64,000 nt of DNA. Origin: Phreatobacter cathodiphilus. Lineage in GTDB: Bacteria; Pseudomonadota; Alphaproteobacteria; Rhizobiales; Phreatobacteraceae. A program made the translations under genes and the position numbers. The notes under the pieces were generated by a model. It saw nothing but the letters and a program-made list of their open reading frames with translations, was not told where the DNA came from and ran no database searches. Positions 56,314-64,000 of this stretch are shown here, one piece after another (the stretch's first letter is position 1; each line of letters opens with the position of its first letter). The DNA lies in the NCBI RefSeq assembly GCF_003008515.1, contig NZ_CP027668.1:2038001-2102000 (forward strand). Reading direction: 5' to 3'.

Positions 56314-56387
56314 GCGCACCACCGATTGCCGCTCCAGCGCAACCCTGCTAAGCCGCGCGCATTCGAGACATCGCCGAGGCCCGTCCC

Positions 56388-57695
56388 ATGATCCCGCGCT
56401 ACTCCCGCGCCGAAATGACCGCCATCTGGGACCCGCAGACCAAGTTCCGCATCTGGTTCGAGATCGAGGCCCACGCCTGCGACGCCCTCGCCGATCTCGG
56501 CGTCATTCCGAAGGAATCCGCCGCCAACATCTGGGCCAAGGCGAAGGACGTGACCTTTGACGTCGCGCGCATCGACGCCATCGAGCGCGAGGTGAAGCAC
56601 GACGTCATCGCCTTCCTGACCCACCTCGCCGAATTCATCGGCCCCGACTCCCGCTTCGTCCACCAGGGCATGACCTCGTCCGACGTGCTCGACACCTGCT
56701 TCAACGTCCAGTTGGTGCGGGCATCGGACCTGCTCATCGCCGACGTGAAGGCGCTCCTCGCCGCCCTCAAGCGCCGCGCCTTCGAGCACAGGATGACGCC
56801 GACCATCGGCCGCTCGCACGGTATCCACGCCGAGCCGACCACCTTCGGCGTCAAGCTCGCCCAGGCCTATGCCGAGTTCGACCGCTGCCTCGCCCGCCTC
56901 GAGGCCGCCCGCGAGGAGGTGCGCACCTGCGCCATTTCCGGCGCCGTCGGCACGTTCGCGCAGATCGACCCGCGGGTGGAGGAACATGTCGCCAGGGCCA
57001 TGGGCCTCAAGGTCGAGCCGGTCTCGACGCAGGTCATCCCGCGCGACCGCCACGCCATGTTCTTCGCCACCCTCGGCGTGGTCGCCTCCTGCATCGAGCG
57101 CCTCGCCACCGAGATCCGCCACCTCCAGCGCACCGAGGTGCTGGAGGCCGAGGAGTTCTTCTCCGAGGGGCAGAAGGGCTCCTCGGCCATGCCCCACAAG
57201 CGCAATCCCGTGCTGACCGAGAATCTCACGGGCCTCGCCCGCCTCGTCCGCGGCATGGCGCTGCCGGCCATGGAGAACGTCGCGCTCTGGCACGAGCGCG
57301 ACATCTCGCATTCCTCGGTCGAGCGCATGATCGGCCCCGACGCCACGGTGACCCTCGACTTCGCGTTGGTGCGCCTCACCGGCGTCGTCGACAAGCTGCT
57401 GGTCTATCCCGCCAACATGCAGAAGAACCTCGACCGCCTGGGCGGTCTCGTCCACTCGCAGCGGGTTCTGCTCGCCCTCACCCAGAAGGGCGTCAGCCGC
57501 GAGGATTCCTACCGGCTGGTCCAGCGCAACGCCATGCCGGTCTGGCGCGGCGAGGGCGAGTTCCTGACACTCCTGAAGGCCGACCCGGAAGTGCGCGCGG
57601 CGCTCTCCGAGGCCGAACTCGAGGAAAAGTTCGACCTCGGGTACCACCTGAAGCACGTCGACACCATCTTCCGCCGCGTTTTTGGCGAAGCGTGA
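56388..57695 (+). CDS. purB: adenylosuccinate lyase
   Basis: A 435-residue fumarase/aspartase-superfamily lyase that catalyses two steps of purine synthesis. It shows VHQGMTSSDVLDTCFN, IGRSHGIHAEPTTFG with the catalytic His, and the superfamily signature GSSAMPHKRNPV. DISHSSVERMIGPDATVTLDFAL follows. The length matches bacterial PurB. A tight gap (52 bp) separates it from the antitoxin gene, which has its own operator. Confidence 0.95.
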   Translation: MIPRYSRAEMTAIWDPQTKFRIWFEIEAHACDALADLGVIPKESAANIWAKAKDVTFDVARIDAIEREVKHDVIAFLTHLAEFIGPDSRFVHQGMTSSDVLDTCFNVQLVRASDLLIADVKALLAALKRRAFEHRMTPTIGRSHGIHAEPTTFGVKLAQAYAEFDRCLARLEAAREEVRTCAISGAVGTFAQIDPRVEEHVARAMGLKVEPVSTQVIPRDRHAMFFATLGVVASCIERLATEIRHLQRTEVLEAEEFFSEGQKGSSAMPHKRNPVLTENLTGLARLVRGMALPAMENVALWHERDISHSSVERMIGPDATVTLDFALVRLTGVVDKLLVYPANMQKNLDRLGGLVHSQRVLLALTQKGVSREDSYRLVQRNAMPVWRGEGEFLTLLKADPEVRAALSEAELEEKFDLGYHLKHVDTIFRRVFGEA

Positions 57696-57716
57696 CGGGT
57701 CGGGGGCAGCGTGATA

Positions 57717-57737
57717 CTATCCAGCCTGACTGGATAG
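57717..57737. promoter_or_regulatory. operator of the toxin-antitoxin pair
   Basis: CTATCCAG (57717-57724) and CTGGATAG (57730-57737) form a perfect 8-bp inverted repeat with a 5-bp centre, 10 bp before the antitoxin start. It overlaps the likely -10 region and fits autoregulation by the antitoxin. Confidence 0.7.
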
Positions 57738-57747
57738 GATAACGGAC

Positions 57748-58005
57748 GTGACCACCGTCGGCATCTTCGAGGCCAAGCAGAAGCTGTCTGAACTTATCGA
57801 CCGCGTGGAGCGTGGCGAGGAGGTTCGCATCACGCGCAACGGCAAGCATGTCGTCAGGCTGGTGCCCGACCGCGACGACGCGGCCAATCCGGGGATCGAA
57901 GCTCTCGAACGCATCCGCGCTCGCCTTTCAAAGCCCGGAGTGCTCAAGGGCGGCGAGGTGACTGTCGACGAGATCCTGTCCTGGCGTGACGACGGCCGGC
58001 GATGA
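57748..58005 (+). CDS. Phd/YefM-type antitoxin
   Basis: An 85-residue Phd/YefM antitoxin. VGIFEAKQKLSELIDRVERGEEVRITRNGKHVVRLVP is the DNA-binding Phd core, and the C-terminal part (ARLSKPGVLKGGEVTVDEILSWRDD) is the toxin-wrapping tail typical of VapB partners. It begins with GTG at 57748, after a palindromic operator, and overlaps the toxin gene by 4 bp (ATGA). Confidence 0.9.
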   Translation: MTTVGIFEAKQKLSELIDRVERGEEVRITRNGKHVVRLVPDRDDAANPGIEALERIRARLSKPGVLKGGEVTVDEILSWRDDGRR

Positions 58006-58412
58006 CGTCGGTCGTCCTCGACGCCTCCTGCATGCTCGCGGCCTTCCTGCCCGATGAAATGGTCGGCGGAGCGGCCGACCTCGTCGTCCGTGCCCTGGCG
58101 AACGGAGCCGTGGTGCCGGGCATCTGGCGCCTCGAAGTCGTCAATGGCGCGCTTCAGGCCCATCGCCGCGGCCGGTTCGACGGCGACATTCTCGCCGCCC
58201 TCCTCGCGGATTTTGCCAAGGTCGCGGTCACCGTCGACCAGGAGGGGGCGTCCTCGCCATGGGGTCCCGTGGCGGATCTGGCACGCAGGCACCATCTGTC
58301 CGCCTGCGACGCCAGCTATCTCGAACTGGCCCGTCGCCGTGGCCTCCCCCTCGCCACCCTCGATACGAGACTGCGCCGGGCCGCCGGCCACGAATCCGTG
58401 GAAGTTTTCTGA
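58002..58412 (+). CDS. vapC: VapC-type PIN-domain toxin
   Basis: A 136-residue PIN-domain ribonuclease. The four acidic residues of the active site are present: Asp7 (VVLDASC), Glu45 (RLEVVNGAL), Asp103 (ACDASYLELARRRGLPLATLD) and Asp121. VapC toxins cleave tRNA or rRNA when the antitoxin is degraded. It overlaps the antitoxin by 4 bp and is followed after 3 bp by a hydrolase gene, so the hydrolase may share the message. Confidence 0.92.
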   Translation: MTSVVLDASCMLAAFLPDEMVGGAADLVVRALANGAVVPGIWRLEVVNGALQAHRRGRFDGDILAALLADFAKVAVTVDQEGASSPWGPVADLARRHHLSACDASYLELARRRGLPLATLDTRLRRAAGHESVEVF

Positions 58413-58415
58413 CCC

Positions 58416-58970
58416 ATGCGCACCGCCGACGCCGACATCCTCATCGTTCCCGGCTACACGAACTCCGCCGAGGACCACTGGCAGTCCCGCTGGGAGGCCA
58501 AGCTTCCGACGGCACGACGCGTCCATCTCGGCGACTGGCACAAGCCCGACAAGGCGCGTTGGGTCGACAATCTCGCCACCGCCGTCGCCTCCTGCTCGCG
58601 GCCCGTCATCCTCGTCGGCCATTCGCTGGGGGTTGTCACCATCGCCCATGCCGCGCCGCTCTTCCCCAAGGGGCTGGTCGCGGGCGGCTTCCTGGTGGGA
58701 CTGCCGGACATCGAGGAGCACCCGGACATCCCGGAGGTCGAGCGGCATTTCGCGCCGATCCCCCGCGATCCCCTGCCCTTCCCCTCGGTGCTGGTGGCGA
58801 GCCGCACCGACCCGCATTGCGCCTATGAGCGCGCCGAGGACTTCGGCTACGCCTGGGGCGCGGCGGTGGCCGATGCGGGAGACGCGGGCCACATCAACGC
58901 CGCCTCCGGCCACGGTCCCTGGCCGGAGGGGCTGATGCGCTTCGCGGGTTTTCTGAAGGCGCTGGGCTGA
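58416..58970 (+). CDS. RBBP9/YdeN-type serine hydrolase
   Basis: A 184-residue small alpha/beta hydrolase of the RBBP9/YdeN family. ILIVPGYTNSAEDHWQSRWE at the start, nucleophile VGHSLGVVT, acid in ASRTDPHC and histidine in AGHINAASGHGPWPEG are all present. The substrate is unknown. It starts 3 bp after vapC, which makes read-through expression likely. Confidence 0.88.
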   Translation: MRTADADILIVPGYTNSAEDHWQSRWEAKLPTARRVHLGDWHKPDKARWVDNLATAVASCSRPVILVGHSLGVVTIAHAAPLFPKGLVAGGFLVGLPDIEEHPDIPEVERHFAPIPRDPLPFPSVLVASRTDPHCAYERAEDFGYAWGAAVADAGDAGHINAASGHGPWPEGLMRFAGFLKALG

Positions 58971-58973
58971 GTC

Positions 58974-59177
58974 TCAGACCGGCTTCGACGCCTGGCTGAT
59001 GGCGCGGGCGACGAGCCAGGCGACGGGCGCGGCGAGGACGACGCCGAGCGCCGCCGCCACGGGGATCATCACCATGCCCCGGTCATAGAGCGAGGGCGTC
59101 GCCACCACCACGATCATGGCGCTGCCTGCGAACACGGTCGCCGCCAGCATGAACATCAGAATGAAGAGATTGCGCAT
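58974..59177 (-). CDS. small two-TM protein
   Basis: A 67-residue protein made of two hydrophobic segments: LFILMFMLAATVFAGSAMIVVVATPSL and MIPVAAALGVVLAAPVAWLVARAI. I recognise no named family; similar short proteins are common in Rhizobiales. The ATG at 59177 is preceded by GGAGCC and GAGAGG-like purines. It converges on the hydrolase gene. Confidence 0.6.
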   Translation of the reverse strand: MRNLFILMFMLAATVFAGSAMIVVVATPSLYDRGMVMIPVAAALGVVLAAPVAWLVARAISQASKPV

Positions 59178-59279
59178 GGAGAGGCTCCACCCAGAGGTCC
59201 GGGGGACATCCTCTCCTCGCGCATCGGGATGCGCCGCGCATTGAGGCCGGTCAATCGCCGGCCTCCGCGCAGCCCGGCG

Positions 59280-60059
59280 TCAGCCGCGCACGACGTTCAG
59301 CGCGTTCTGCGCCCCGCCGCGCACCATCAGGCTGTCGTTGATCAGCGTGATGAAGCCCCAGCCGTCGGCGGCGAGTTCCTTGGCCCGCGCCGGGCTCGGC
59401 GCGTAGCAGCCGGTGAGCTTTCCGGCCTTCTTCGCAGCCGTCATGATCTTGGCGAAGGCGTCCTTGACCACCTGATTGTTCGGGTCGAGCTTCTCGCCCT
59501 TCAAAAGGGTGATGGAGAGGTCGGACGGGCCGGCAAAGACGCCGTCGATGCCCGGCACGGCGAGGATGTCGTCCACTGCCGCGAGGGCCGCCGTCGTCTC
59601 GATCATGGCGAGGCTGACCGTCATCTCGTTGGCCTGGCGCAGATAGTCCTGCGGGTTCATGCCGGTGAGCTGCTGGAACCGGTTGCCGCCCCAGGAACGG
59701 TCGCCGAGCGGCGGATACTTCACCGCCGAGGCGAACCGCTTGGCGTCCGCCACCGAGTTGATCATCGGCGCGATGATGATCTCCGCGCCCGTGTCGAGGA
59801 GGCGCGCGCCGTCGCCGAAGGCTTCCAGCGCGATGCGCACGCCGGCCGGCTTGCCGGCATGGTTCACCGCCGAGATGCCGCGCATCGCCGAGAGGAGGTC
59901 GACGGAGGAGTGCTGCATGTCGAAGGTGACGGCGTCGAAGCCCTCGCGGGCGACGTGATCGGCCAGCAGCGGCTCCGGCATGCTCATCCAGGCGGTGAAC
60001 AGGCTCTCGCCCGCGCGCAGGCGCCGCGCGAGTTCGAACGGCTTCGGTGTCTGGTGCAT
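59280..60059 (-). CDS. HpcH/HpaI family aldolase
   Basis: A 259-residue class II pyruvate aldolase of the 4-hydroxy-2-oxoheptanedioate aldolase family. VTFDMQHSSVDLL holds the catalytic His near residue 50, LIEAFGD-type and ETTAALAAVDDILAVPGIDGVFAGPSDLSITL hold the metal ligands (Glu and Asp). IALEAFGDGARLLDTGAEIIIAPMINS is also typical. It retro-aldolises 2-keto-4-hydroxy acids; the exact substrate is unclear. It stands alone. Confidence 0.88.
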   Translation of the reverse strand: MHQTPKPFELARRLRAGESLFTAWMSMPEPLLADHVAREGFDAVTFDMQHSSVDLLSAMRGISAVNHAGKPAGVRIALEAFGDGARLLDTGAEIIIAPMINSVADAKRFASAVKYPPLGDRSWGGNRFQQLTGMNPQDYLRQANEMTVSLAMIETTAALAAVDDILAVPGIDGVFAGPSDLSITLLKGEKLDPNNQVVKDAFAKIMTAAKKAGKLTGCYAPSPARAKELAADGWGFITLINDSLMVRGGAQNALNVVRG

Positions 60060-60235
60060 GCGGGTCCTCCCAGGGTTTTGTCGATTGAATGGACGCGATG
60101 GCGGGAGGCGTCAACGCCGCCGCGGCGCGGATCAGCGTTGCCGGCGGCCGGGATGGCCGAACGCTTGCTAAACCTTAACGCTTTGCCGCCAGAATTCCGC
60201 CGGTTCTCACAGGCAGTGCTGCGTGAAGGTGCGTG

Positions 60236-61108
60236 ATGCGTATCGCCTTCGATCCCCTGGCCGGCATGAAACTCAGCCCTTCCCGCGGCGCCGACCTCGC
60301 CGGTCGCCCGCCGACCATCCTGGTCTTCGATTCCGGCCTCGGCGGCCTCACCGTCCACCGCGAGCTGGTGCGCGCCCGGCCCGACGCCCGCTTCGTCTAT
60401 TGCGCCGACGATGCCGCCTTTCCCTATGGGGGCCTCGACGAGGACCACCTCGTCGCCCGCGTCGTCGCCGTCATGGACCGGCTGATCTCCGCCCACGCGC
60501 CGGACTGCGTGGTGATCGCCTGCAACACCGCCTCCACCCTCGTCCTGCCGCATCTGCGCGCCCGCTTTCCCCTGCCCTTCGTCGGCACCGTGCCGGCCAT
60601 CAAGCCCGCCTGCGAGCGTTCGGCGAGCCGCATGGTCTCCATCCTCGCCACCCCCGGCACTGTCGCCCGCGACTATACGAAGGCGCTGGTGGCCACCTAT
60701 GGCGGCGGCTGCGAGGTGACCCTGGTCGGCGCCCCCCGCCTCGCCGGCCTCGCCGAGGCGACCATGCGCGGCGAGACGGCGGACCCCGCCGCCGTCGCCG
60801 CCGAGATCGCCCCCTGTTTCGTCGATCGCGCCGGCCGGCGGACCGATGCGGTGGCGCTCGCCTGCACCCACTACCCACTGCTGGTCGACACCTTCCGGGC
60901 CCTCGCCCCCTGGCCGGTGGACTGGATCGATCCGGCCCCCGCCATCGCCCGCCGCCTGACCCAGATCCTCGGCCCGGCAGGTCCTGCCGCCGAGCCGAAG
61001 CCGGCCACTGCCATTCTCACCGGCGGCGCGGCTCTGGCGAGCCTCTCGGCGATGTTCCGGGGCTTCGGCCTCGCCGAAACCCGCGTCGAACCGTTGCCCC
61101 TTCATTGA
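60236..61108 (+). CDS. murI: glutamate racemase
   Basis: A 290-residue Asp/Glu racemase that makes D-glutamate for peptidoglycan. [10 protein letters not shown] near residue 30, YPYG-like [11 protein letters not shown], and the two catalytic cysteines, VIACNTAST and LACTHYPLL, are present. The start may be the ATG at 60236 or a GTG one codon earlier; an internal ATG (MKLSPSRG) is possible. rpsD follows 167 bp downstream. Confidence 0.92.
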   Translation: MRIAFDPLAGMKLSPSRGADLAGRPPTILVFDSGLGGLTVHRELVRARPDARFVYCADDAAFPYGGLDEDHLVARVVAVMDRLISAHAPDCVVIACNTASTLVLPHLRARFPLPFVGTVPAIKPACERSASRMVSILATPGTVARDYTKALVATYGGGCEVTLVGAPRLAGLAEATMRGETADPAAVAAEIAPCFVDRAGRRTDAVALACTHYPLLVDTFRALAPWPVDWIDPAPAIARRLTQILGPAGPAAEPKPATAILTGGAALASLSAMFRGFGLAETRVEPLPLH

Positions 61109-61275
61109 CATCGCGAGGCGTCGCGGCTAAGGACGCCGCTTCCTGACGGGTCGCTTCACGGCGATGCGGCGGGATTGCGCACCCGCGGCAGGCTCTTGCG
61201 GCCTGCCTGTCGTATCCCGCGAGGGGTAAGAGGAGGGCGCGTCTCCTATCGAAGCAAACGAATAAGGGACACGCG

Positions 61276-61893
61276 ATGTCGAAGCGTCACGCTGCCAAGT
61301 ACAAGATCGATCGCCGCATGGGCGAGAATATCTGGGGCCGCCCGAAGAGCCCCGTCAACCGCCGCGAATACGGCCCGGGCCAGCACGGCCAGCGCCGCAA
61401 GAGCAAGGTCTCCGACTTCGGCACCCAGCTGAAGGCGAAGCAGAAGCTCAAGGGCTATTACGGCAACATTTCCGAGAAGCAGTTCCGCGCCACCTACACC
61501 GAGGCCGTGCGCGTGAAGGGTGACACCGGCGAGAACCTGATCGGCCTGCTCGAGCGCCGCCTCGACGCGGTGGTCTACCGCGCCAAGTTCGTGCCCACCG
61601 TCTTCGCCGCCCGCCAGTTCGTCAACCACGGCCACATCAAGGTCAACGGTCGCCGCGTCAACATCCCCTCCTACAAGGTGAAGGTCGGTGACGTGGTCGA
61701 GGTGAAGGACACCTCGCGCCAGATGATCCTGTTCATGGAGGCCGTCCAGTCGGGCGAGCGCGACGTGCCGGACTATCTCGACGTCGACCACGGCAAGGGC
61801 ACCGCCAAGCTGTCCCGCGTGCCGACCCTCTCCGAGGTTCCCTACGCCACGCAGATGGAACCCTCGCTGGTCGTCGAGTTCTACTCGCGCTGA
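61276..61893 (+). CDS. rpsD: 30S ribosomal protein S4
   Basis: A 205-residue ribosomal protein S4, one of the primary 16S rRNA-binding proteins. [21 protein letters not shown] is the alphaproteobacterial start, [16 protein letters not shown] and the S4 RNA-binding domain [38 protein letters not shown] follow. The gene is separate from the alpha operon, normal in this order. A strong terminator lies 26 bp downstream. Confidence 0.97.
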   Translation: MSKRHAAKYKIDRRMGENIWGRPKSPVNRREYGPGQHGQRRKSKVSDFGTQLKAKQKLKGYYGNISEKQFRATYTEAVRVKGDTGENLIGLLERRLDAVVYRAKFVPTVFAARQFVNHGHIKVNGRRVNIPSYKVKVGDVVEVKDTSRQMILFMEAVQSGERDVPDYLDVDHGKGTAKLSRVPTLSEVPYATQMEPSLVVEFYSR

Positions 61894-61918
61894 TTTTTCC
61901 CTGCCCCGGCAGAGACGG

Positions 61919-61944
61919 AAAGGCCGCCCATCGGGCGGCCTTTT
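61919..61944 (+). terminator. intrinsic terminator after rpsD
   Basis: AAAGGCCGCCC (61919-61929) pairs with GGGCGGCCTTT (61933-61943) on a 3-nt loop, ending in TTTT. It is a strong 11-bp stem and may also work for the convergent GST gene. Confidence 0.88.
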
Positions 61945-61986
61945 GCGTATGGGGGCACGACTTTCGCCGCCCGATTTCAATGCCCC

Positions 61987-62601
61987 TCACGGGCTCTCGC
62001 GGTCGATGGGCCAGTTCCGGAACACCTCCGTCGCCTCGCAGCGCGCCGCGTGAGCGGCGAGCGCCGGGAAGGCGTCCGCCGGCACGGCGTCGGGAATGGT
62101 GAAGCGGATGAAGCCCCAGGCCACCGCCGCGCCGATGGCGCCGTGGGTCCAGGCGGCGGGCAGCGACTTCCAGCGCTCGCCGGCCACCATGTCGAGGGCG
62201 GCCAGCGCCTCCTGCAGCTGATCCCCGACCCGCTCGAGCCAGGGCGCATGGCGGATCGCCTCCGGCCGCTTGCGCTCGTACTCGATGGCGATGGCCTTCT
62301 CGCAGGTGACGACGGCGAGGCCCGTCGCCCGGAGGTCGGCGAGCCGCGCGGCCGGATCGGCGGGCCGCAGGCTCTTCCCCGCCACATCCTCCATATGCTG
62401 GATGATGAGCTGGGATTCCATCAGCACCGTGCCGTCGTCCGCCACCATGGACGGCGCCTTGATCAGCGGGTTGATGGCGCGGAACCGGTCCATGTGGCGA
62501 AAGACCGAGACCGACTGGTGCTCGAAATCGACGCCGAGCACGGTGCCGGCGATGGCGGCGCGGCGCACATAGGGACTGTCCAGCATTCCGACGAGCAGCA
62601 T
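61987..62601 (-). CDS. glutathione S-transferase family protein
   Basis: A 204-residue GST. The thioredoxin-like N-terminus reads LLVGMLDSPYVRRAAIAGTVLGV, with Ser as the likely glutathione-activating residue, then NPLIKAPSMVADDGTVLMESQLIIQHME with the conserved Pro and Ser. The C-terminal helical domain has AIAIEYERKRPE. The substrate is unknown. It stands alone between rpsD and the M15-like gene. Confidence 0.88.
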   Translation of the reverse strand: MLLVGMLDSPYVRRAAIAGTVLGVDFEHQSVSVFRHMDRFRAINPLIKAPSMVADDGTVLMESQLIIQHMEDVAGKSLRPADPAARLADLRATGLAVVTCEKAIAIEYERKRPEAIRHAPWLERVGDQLQEALAALDMVAGERWKSLPAAWTHGAIGAAVAWGFIRFTIPDAVPADAFPALAAHAARCEATEVFRNWPIDRESP

Positions 62602-62702
62602 CCGGTCCTCCTGATCCGTGGGATAGGCGGAAAGCTGCCCGGGAAGCGCGTCGCCGGCAAATTCAGGCTTCTGATGAACCGATCAGGCGCGGGAATGAAT
62701 GC

Positions 62703-63950
62703 TCACCAGGAGCGGCGCGGCCCGTTGTCGATGTGGAACAGGCCGTTGCGGTAGCGCTTGACGCCGCCGAGATCGTGACGCGCCCTGAGGAAGGCGAGGA
62801 TCGCCTCGGGGCTGCCGGAGACGCGGAAATCGGCGGCACGGCAGTCGCGGTGATAGGAGCCGCGCCAGGCGTCGGTGCGCACGAAGGCGCGGTTGCCGCG
62901 GTGGGTCGAGCGCACCAGCACCGGCCCGAAGCGCAGGGCGACGTCGTTGAGGGCGCGGCGCACCGGCGCCGGCAGGCAGGTCAGCGGCACGCCGGGATCA
63001 GGCATGACGCGCTCGCCGGCGATGCCGAGGTTGCGGTCCTCGCCGCGGGCGCCGGGTACGTAGCGCGGCCAGTCGCGGGCGCCGCCGTCGGGCGGCAGCG
63101 CCGCCAGCACCGGACCGCGGGCGGGCGTCGGCGTCACGATGACGGCCTGCTGCGAGCCCGGCAGGCTGCCGGCCGGCCCGGAGGGCACCACCATGGTGGT
63201 TGCCGTGCCCTGGCTGTTGAGGGTGACGGGGGTCGAAGAGGCCGCCGCCAACGTCGGGGCGGAGACGGCCGCCGGTCCCGTGGAGACGGGCACGACCGTG
63301 GTGGCGCCGGGACGGACCATCGGCACGGGCGCATGGAAGGCGACGGCGCGGGCCGGCAGGGCCGCCTCCCCCTGGGGCCGGCCGGGCTGTTCCGGCGCTG
63401 CGGCGGCGATCGCCTCGATGCCCGTCTGCGGCTGGGGCTGGGGGCGCTGGTAGGCGCTGGGAATGATGACGCGGCCACGATCCTCCTCCTGCGGCCACTC
63501 GTCCATGGACGGGCGCAGCAGCGGCGGGCCGACGGGCGCGGCTTCAGCGATCTGAGGCGCCGCGGCCTGGGGGACCTGACCTTGCGCGGCGACGACGGGT
63601 GCCAGCGAGGCGGCGACGGCGGCGGGCGCGCTCGCCTGGGTGATGACGGCGCGCGGCGCGCCGTCGGGGCGCGGCTGGGGCAGCGGCGCGGTCATGGCGG
63701 TGGCGGGGGGCGTTGCCGGAACGGCGCCGGCGATGGGGCCGCCGCGGGGCGCTGCGACGCGTGGGGCCGGCGCGATGAAGGTGGGAGAGAGGAGGTTCAG
63801 CGGCTGCCCGCCGCCGACGCTGGTGGTGCCGGACTGGAAGCCCATCGACTGCTGGCCGAGGGCCGCGGAGGAGGAGACGACCAGAAGGCCGAATGTGGCG
63901 ACCAGGGCGCGCCGACCGGGGGCACGCGAGAAGGGAGCGGCGGTAGGCAT
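62703..63950 (-). CDS. secreted M15/YcbK-like protein with long Pro/Ala linker
   Basis: A 415-residue secreted protein. A signal peptide (residues about 12-33, VATFGLLVVSSSAALG) precedes some 260 residues of low-complexity Pro/Ala/Val linker. The C-terminal 100 residues resemble the YcbK (DUF882/M15A) metallopeptidase fold: VRSTHRG, SYHRDCRAADFRVSG and FHIDNGPRRSW hold the expected His/Asp/His ligands. Such proteins act on peptidoglycan or bind it. The ATG at 63950 is near the window edge. Confidence 0.75.
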   Translation of the reverse strand: MPTAAPFSRAPGRRALVATFGLLVVSSSAALGQQSMGFQSGTTSVGGGQPLNLLSPTFIAPAPRVAAPRGGPIAGAVPATPPATAMTAPLPQPRPDGAPRAVITQASAPAAVAASLAPVVAAQGQVPQAAAPQIAEAAPVGPPLLRPSMDEWPQEEDRGRVIIPSAYQRPQPQPQTGIEAIAAAAPEQPGRPQGEAALPARAVAFHAPVPMVRPGATTVVPVSTGPAAVSAPTLAAASSTPVTLNSQGTATTMVVPSGPAGSLPGSQQAVIVTPTPARGPVLAALPPDGGARDWPRYVPGARGEDRNLGIAGERVMPDPGVPLTCLPAPVRRALNDVALRFGPVLVRSTHRGNRAFVRTDAWRGSYHRDCRAADFRVSGSPEAILAFLRARHDLGGVKRYRNGLFHIDNGPRRSW

Positions 63951-64000
63951 GCGGCGCGACGCATTCCGTGGCTTGCGGCCCCCTTGGGGGGGTCATGGGC

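Overview
The window is a GC-rich chromosomal segment of an alphaproteobacterium, most likely in the order Hyphomicrobiales (Rhizobiales). The clues are families typical of that group: DUF3126, Usg, ExoD, BcsS, DUF3108, DUF6867, the NDUFS6-like zinc-finger protein, and an Anbu proteasome-like cluster. The genus is not resolved; Phreatobacter would be a guess. There is no prophage, insertion sequence, integron or CRISPR array. The accessory content is one phd/vapC-type toxin-antitoxin pair and two families of dispersed intergenic palindromic repeats. The only RNA gene recognised with confidence is tRNA-Leu(UAA); one structured small-RNA candidate is proposed.

Layout. 0-7 kb: PilZ protein, secreted transglutaminase-like peptidase, DsbA-fold isomerase, gamma carbonic anhydrase, small membrane and secreted proteins, two alpha/beta hydrolases. 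7.4-10.8 kb: secreted GH3 glucosidase and a DUF1176 protein. 10.8-16.1 kb: the Anbu system (proteasome-like protease facing an ATP-grasp / alpha-E / transglutaminase operon), with slyX and trhO between. 16-25 kb: VOC protein, unknown membrane protein, CinA-like protein, OmpW behind a FixK/FNR-type box, xanthine phosphoribosyltransferase, tRNA-Leu, FAD monooxygenase with its CHCC zinc-finger partner, two ExoD paralogues, Usg, BcsS. 25.6-30.3 kb: a minus-strand run btaA-btaB-GT2/GtrA-GT39 behind what reads as a double Pho box, a phosphate-starvation betaine-lipid locus. 30.5-41.1 kb: a form II (AYRGAGR) CO-dehydrogenase-like molybdenum hydroxylase, coxS-coxL-coxM, with maturation genes coxD (MoxR), a CPBP-like membrane gene, coxE, two xdhC-type genes and a MoeA/MobA-like fusion.

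41-49 kb: pcaD and pcaC of the beta-ketoadipate pathway, a flavin reductase, and a complete branched-chain amino-acid-type ABC transporter, livH-livM-livG-livF-DUF6867-livK. 49-64 kb: CcdA, a P1-family peptidase, two tiny paralogues ending in FDITV, a DJ-1/PfpI protein, a DadA-like oxidoreductase, rpe, an AmpD-like amidase, purB, the toxin-antitoxin pair, an HpcH/HpaI aldolase, murI, rpsD, a glutathione S-transferase, and an M15/YcbK-like secreted protein at the right edge.

Regulatory signals read by eye include the double Pho box, four CtrA-like sites (one an exact TTAA-N7-TTAA), a FixK/FNR box, two operator-like palindromes, six intrinsic terminators and a cluster of five GANTC (CcrM) sites. 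The regulatory calls are pattern matches; none was scored computationally.
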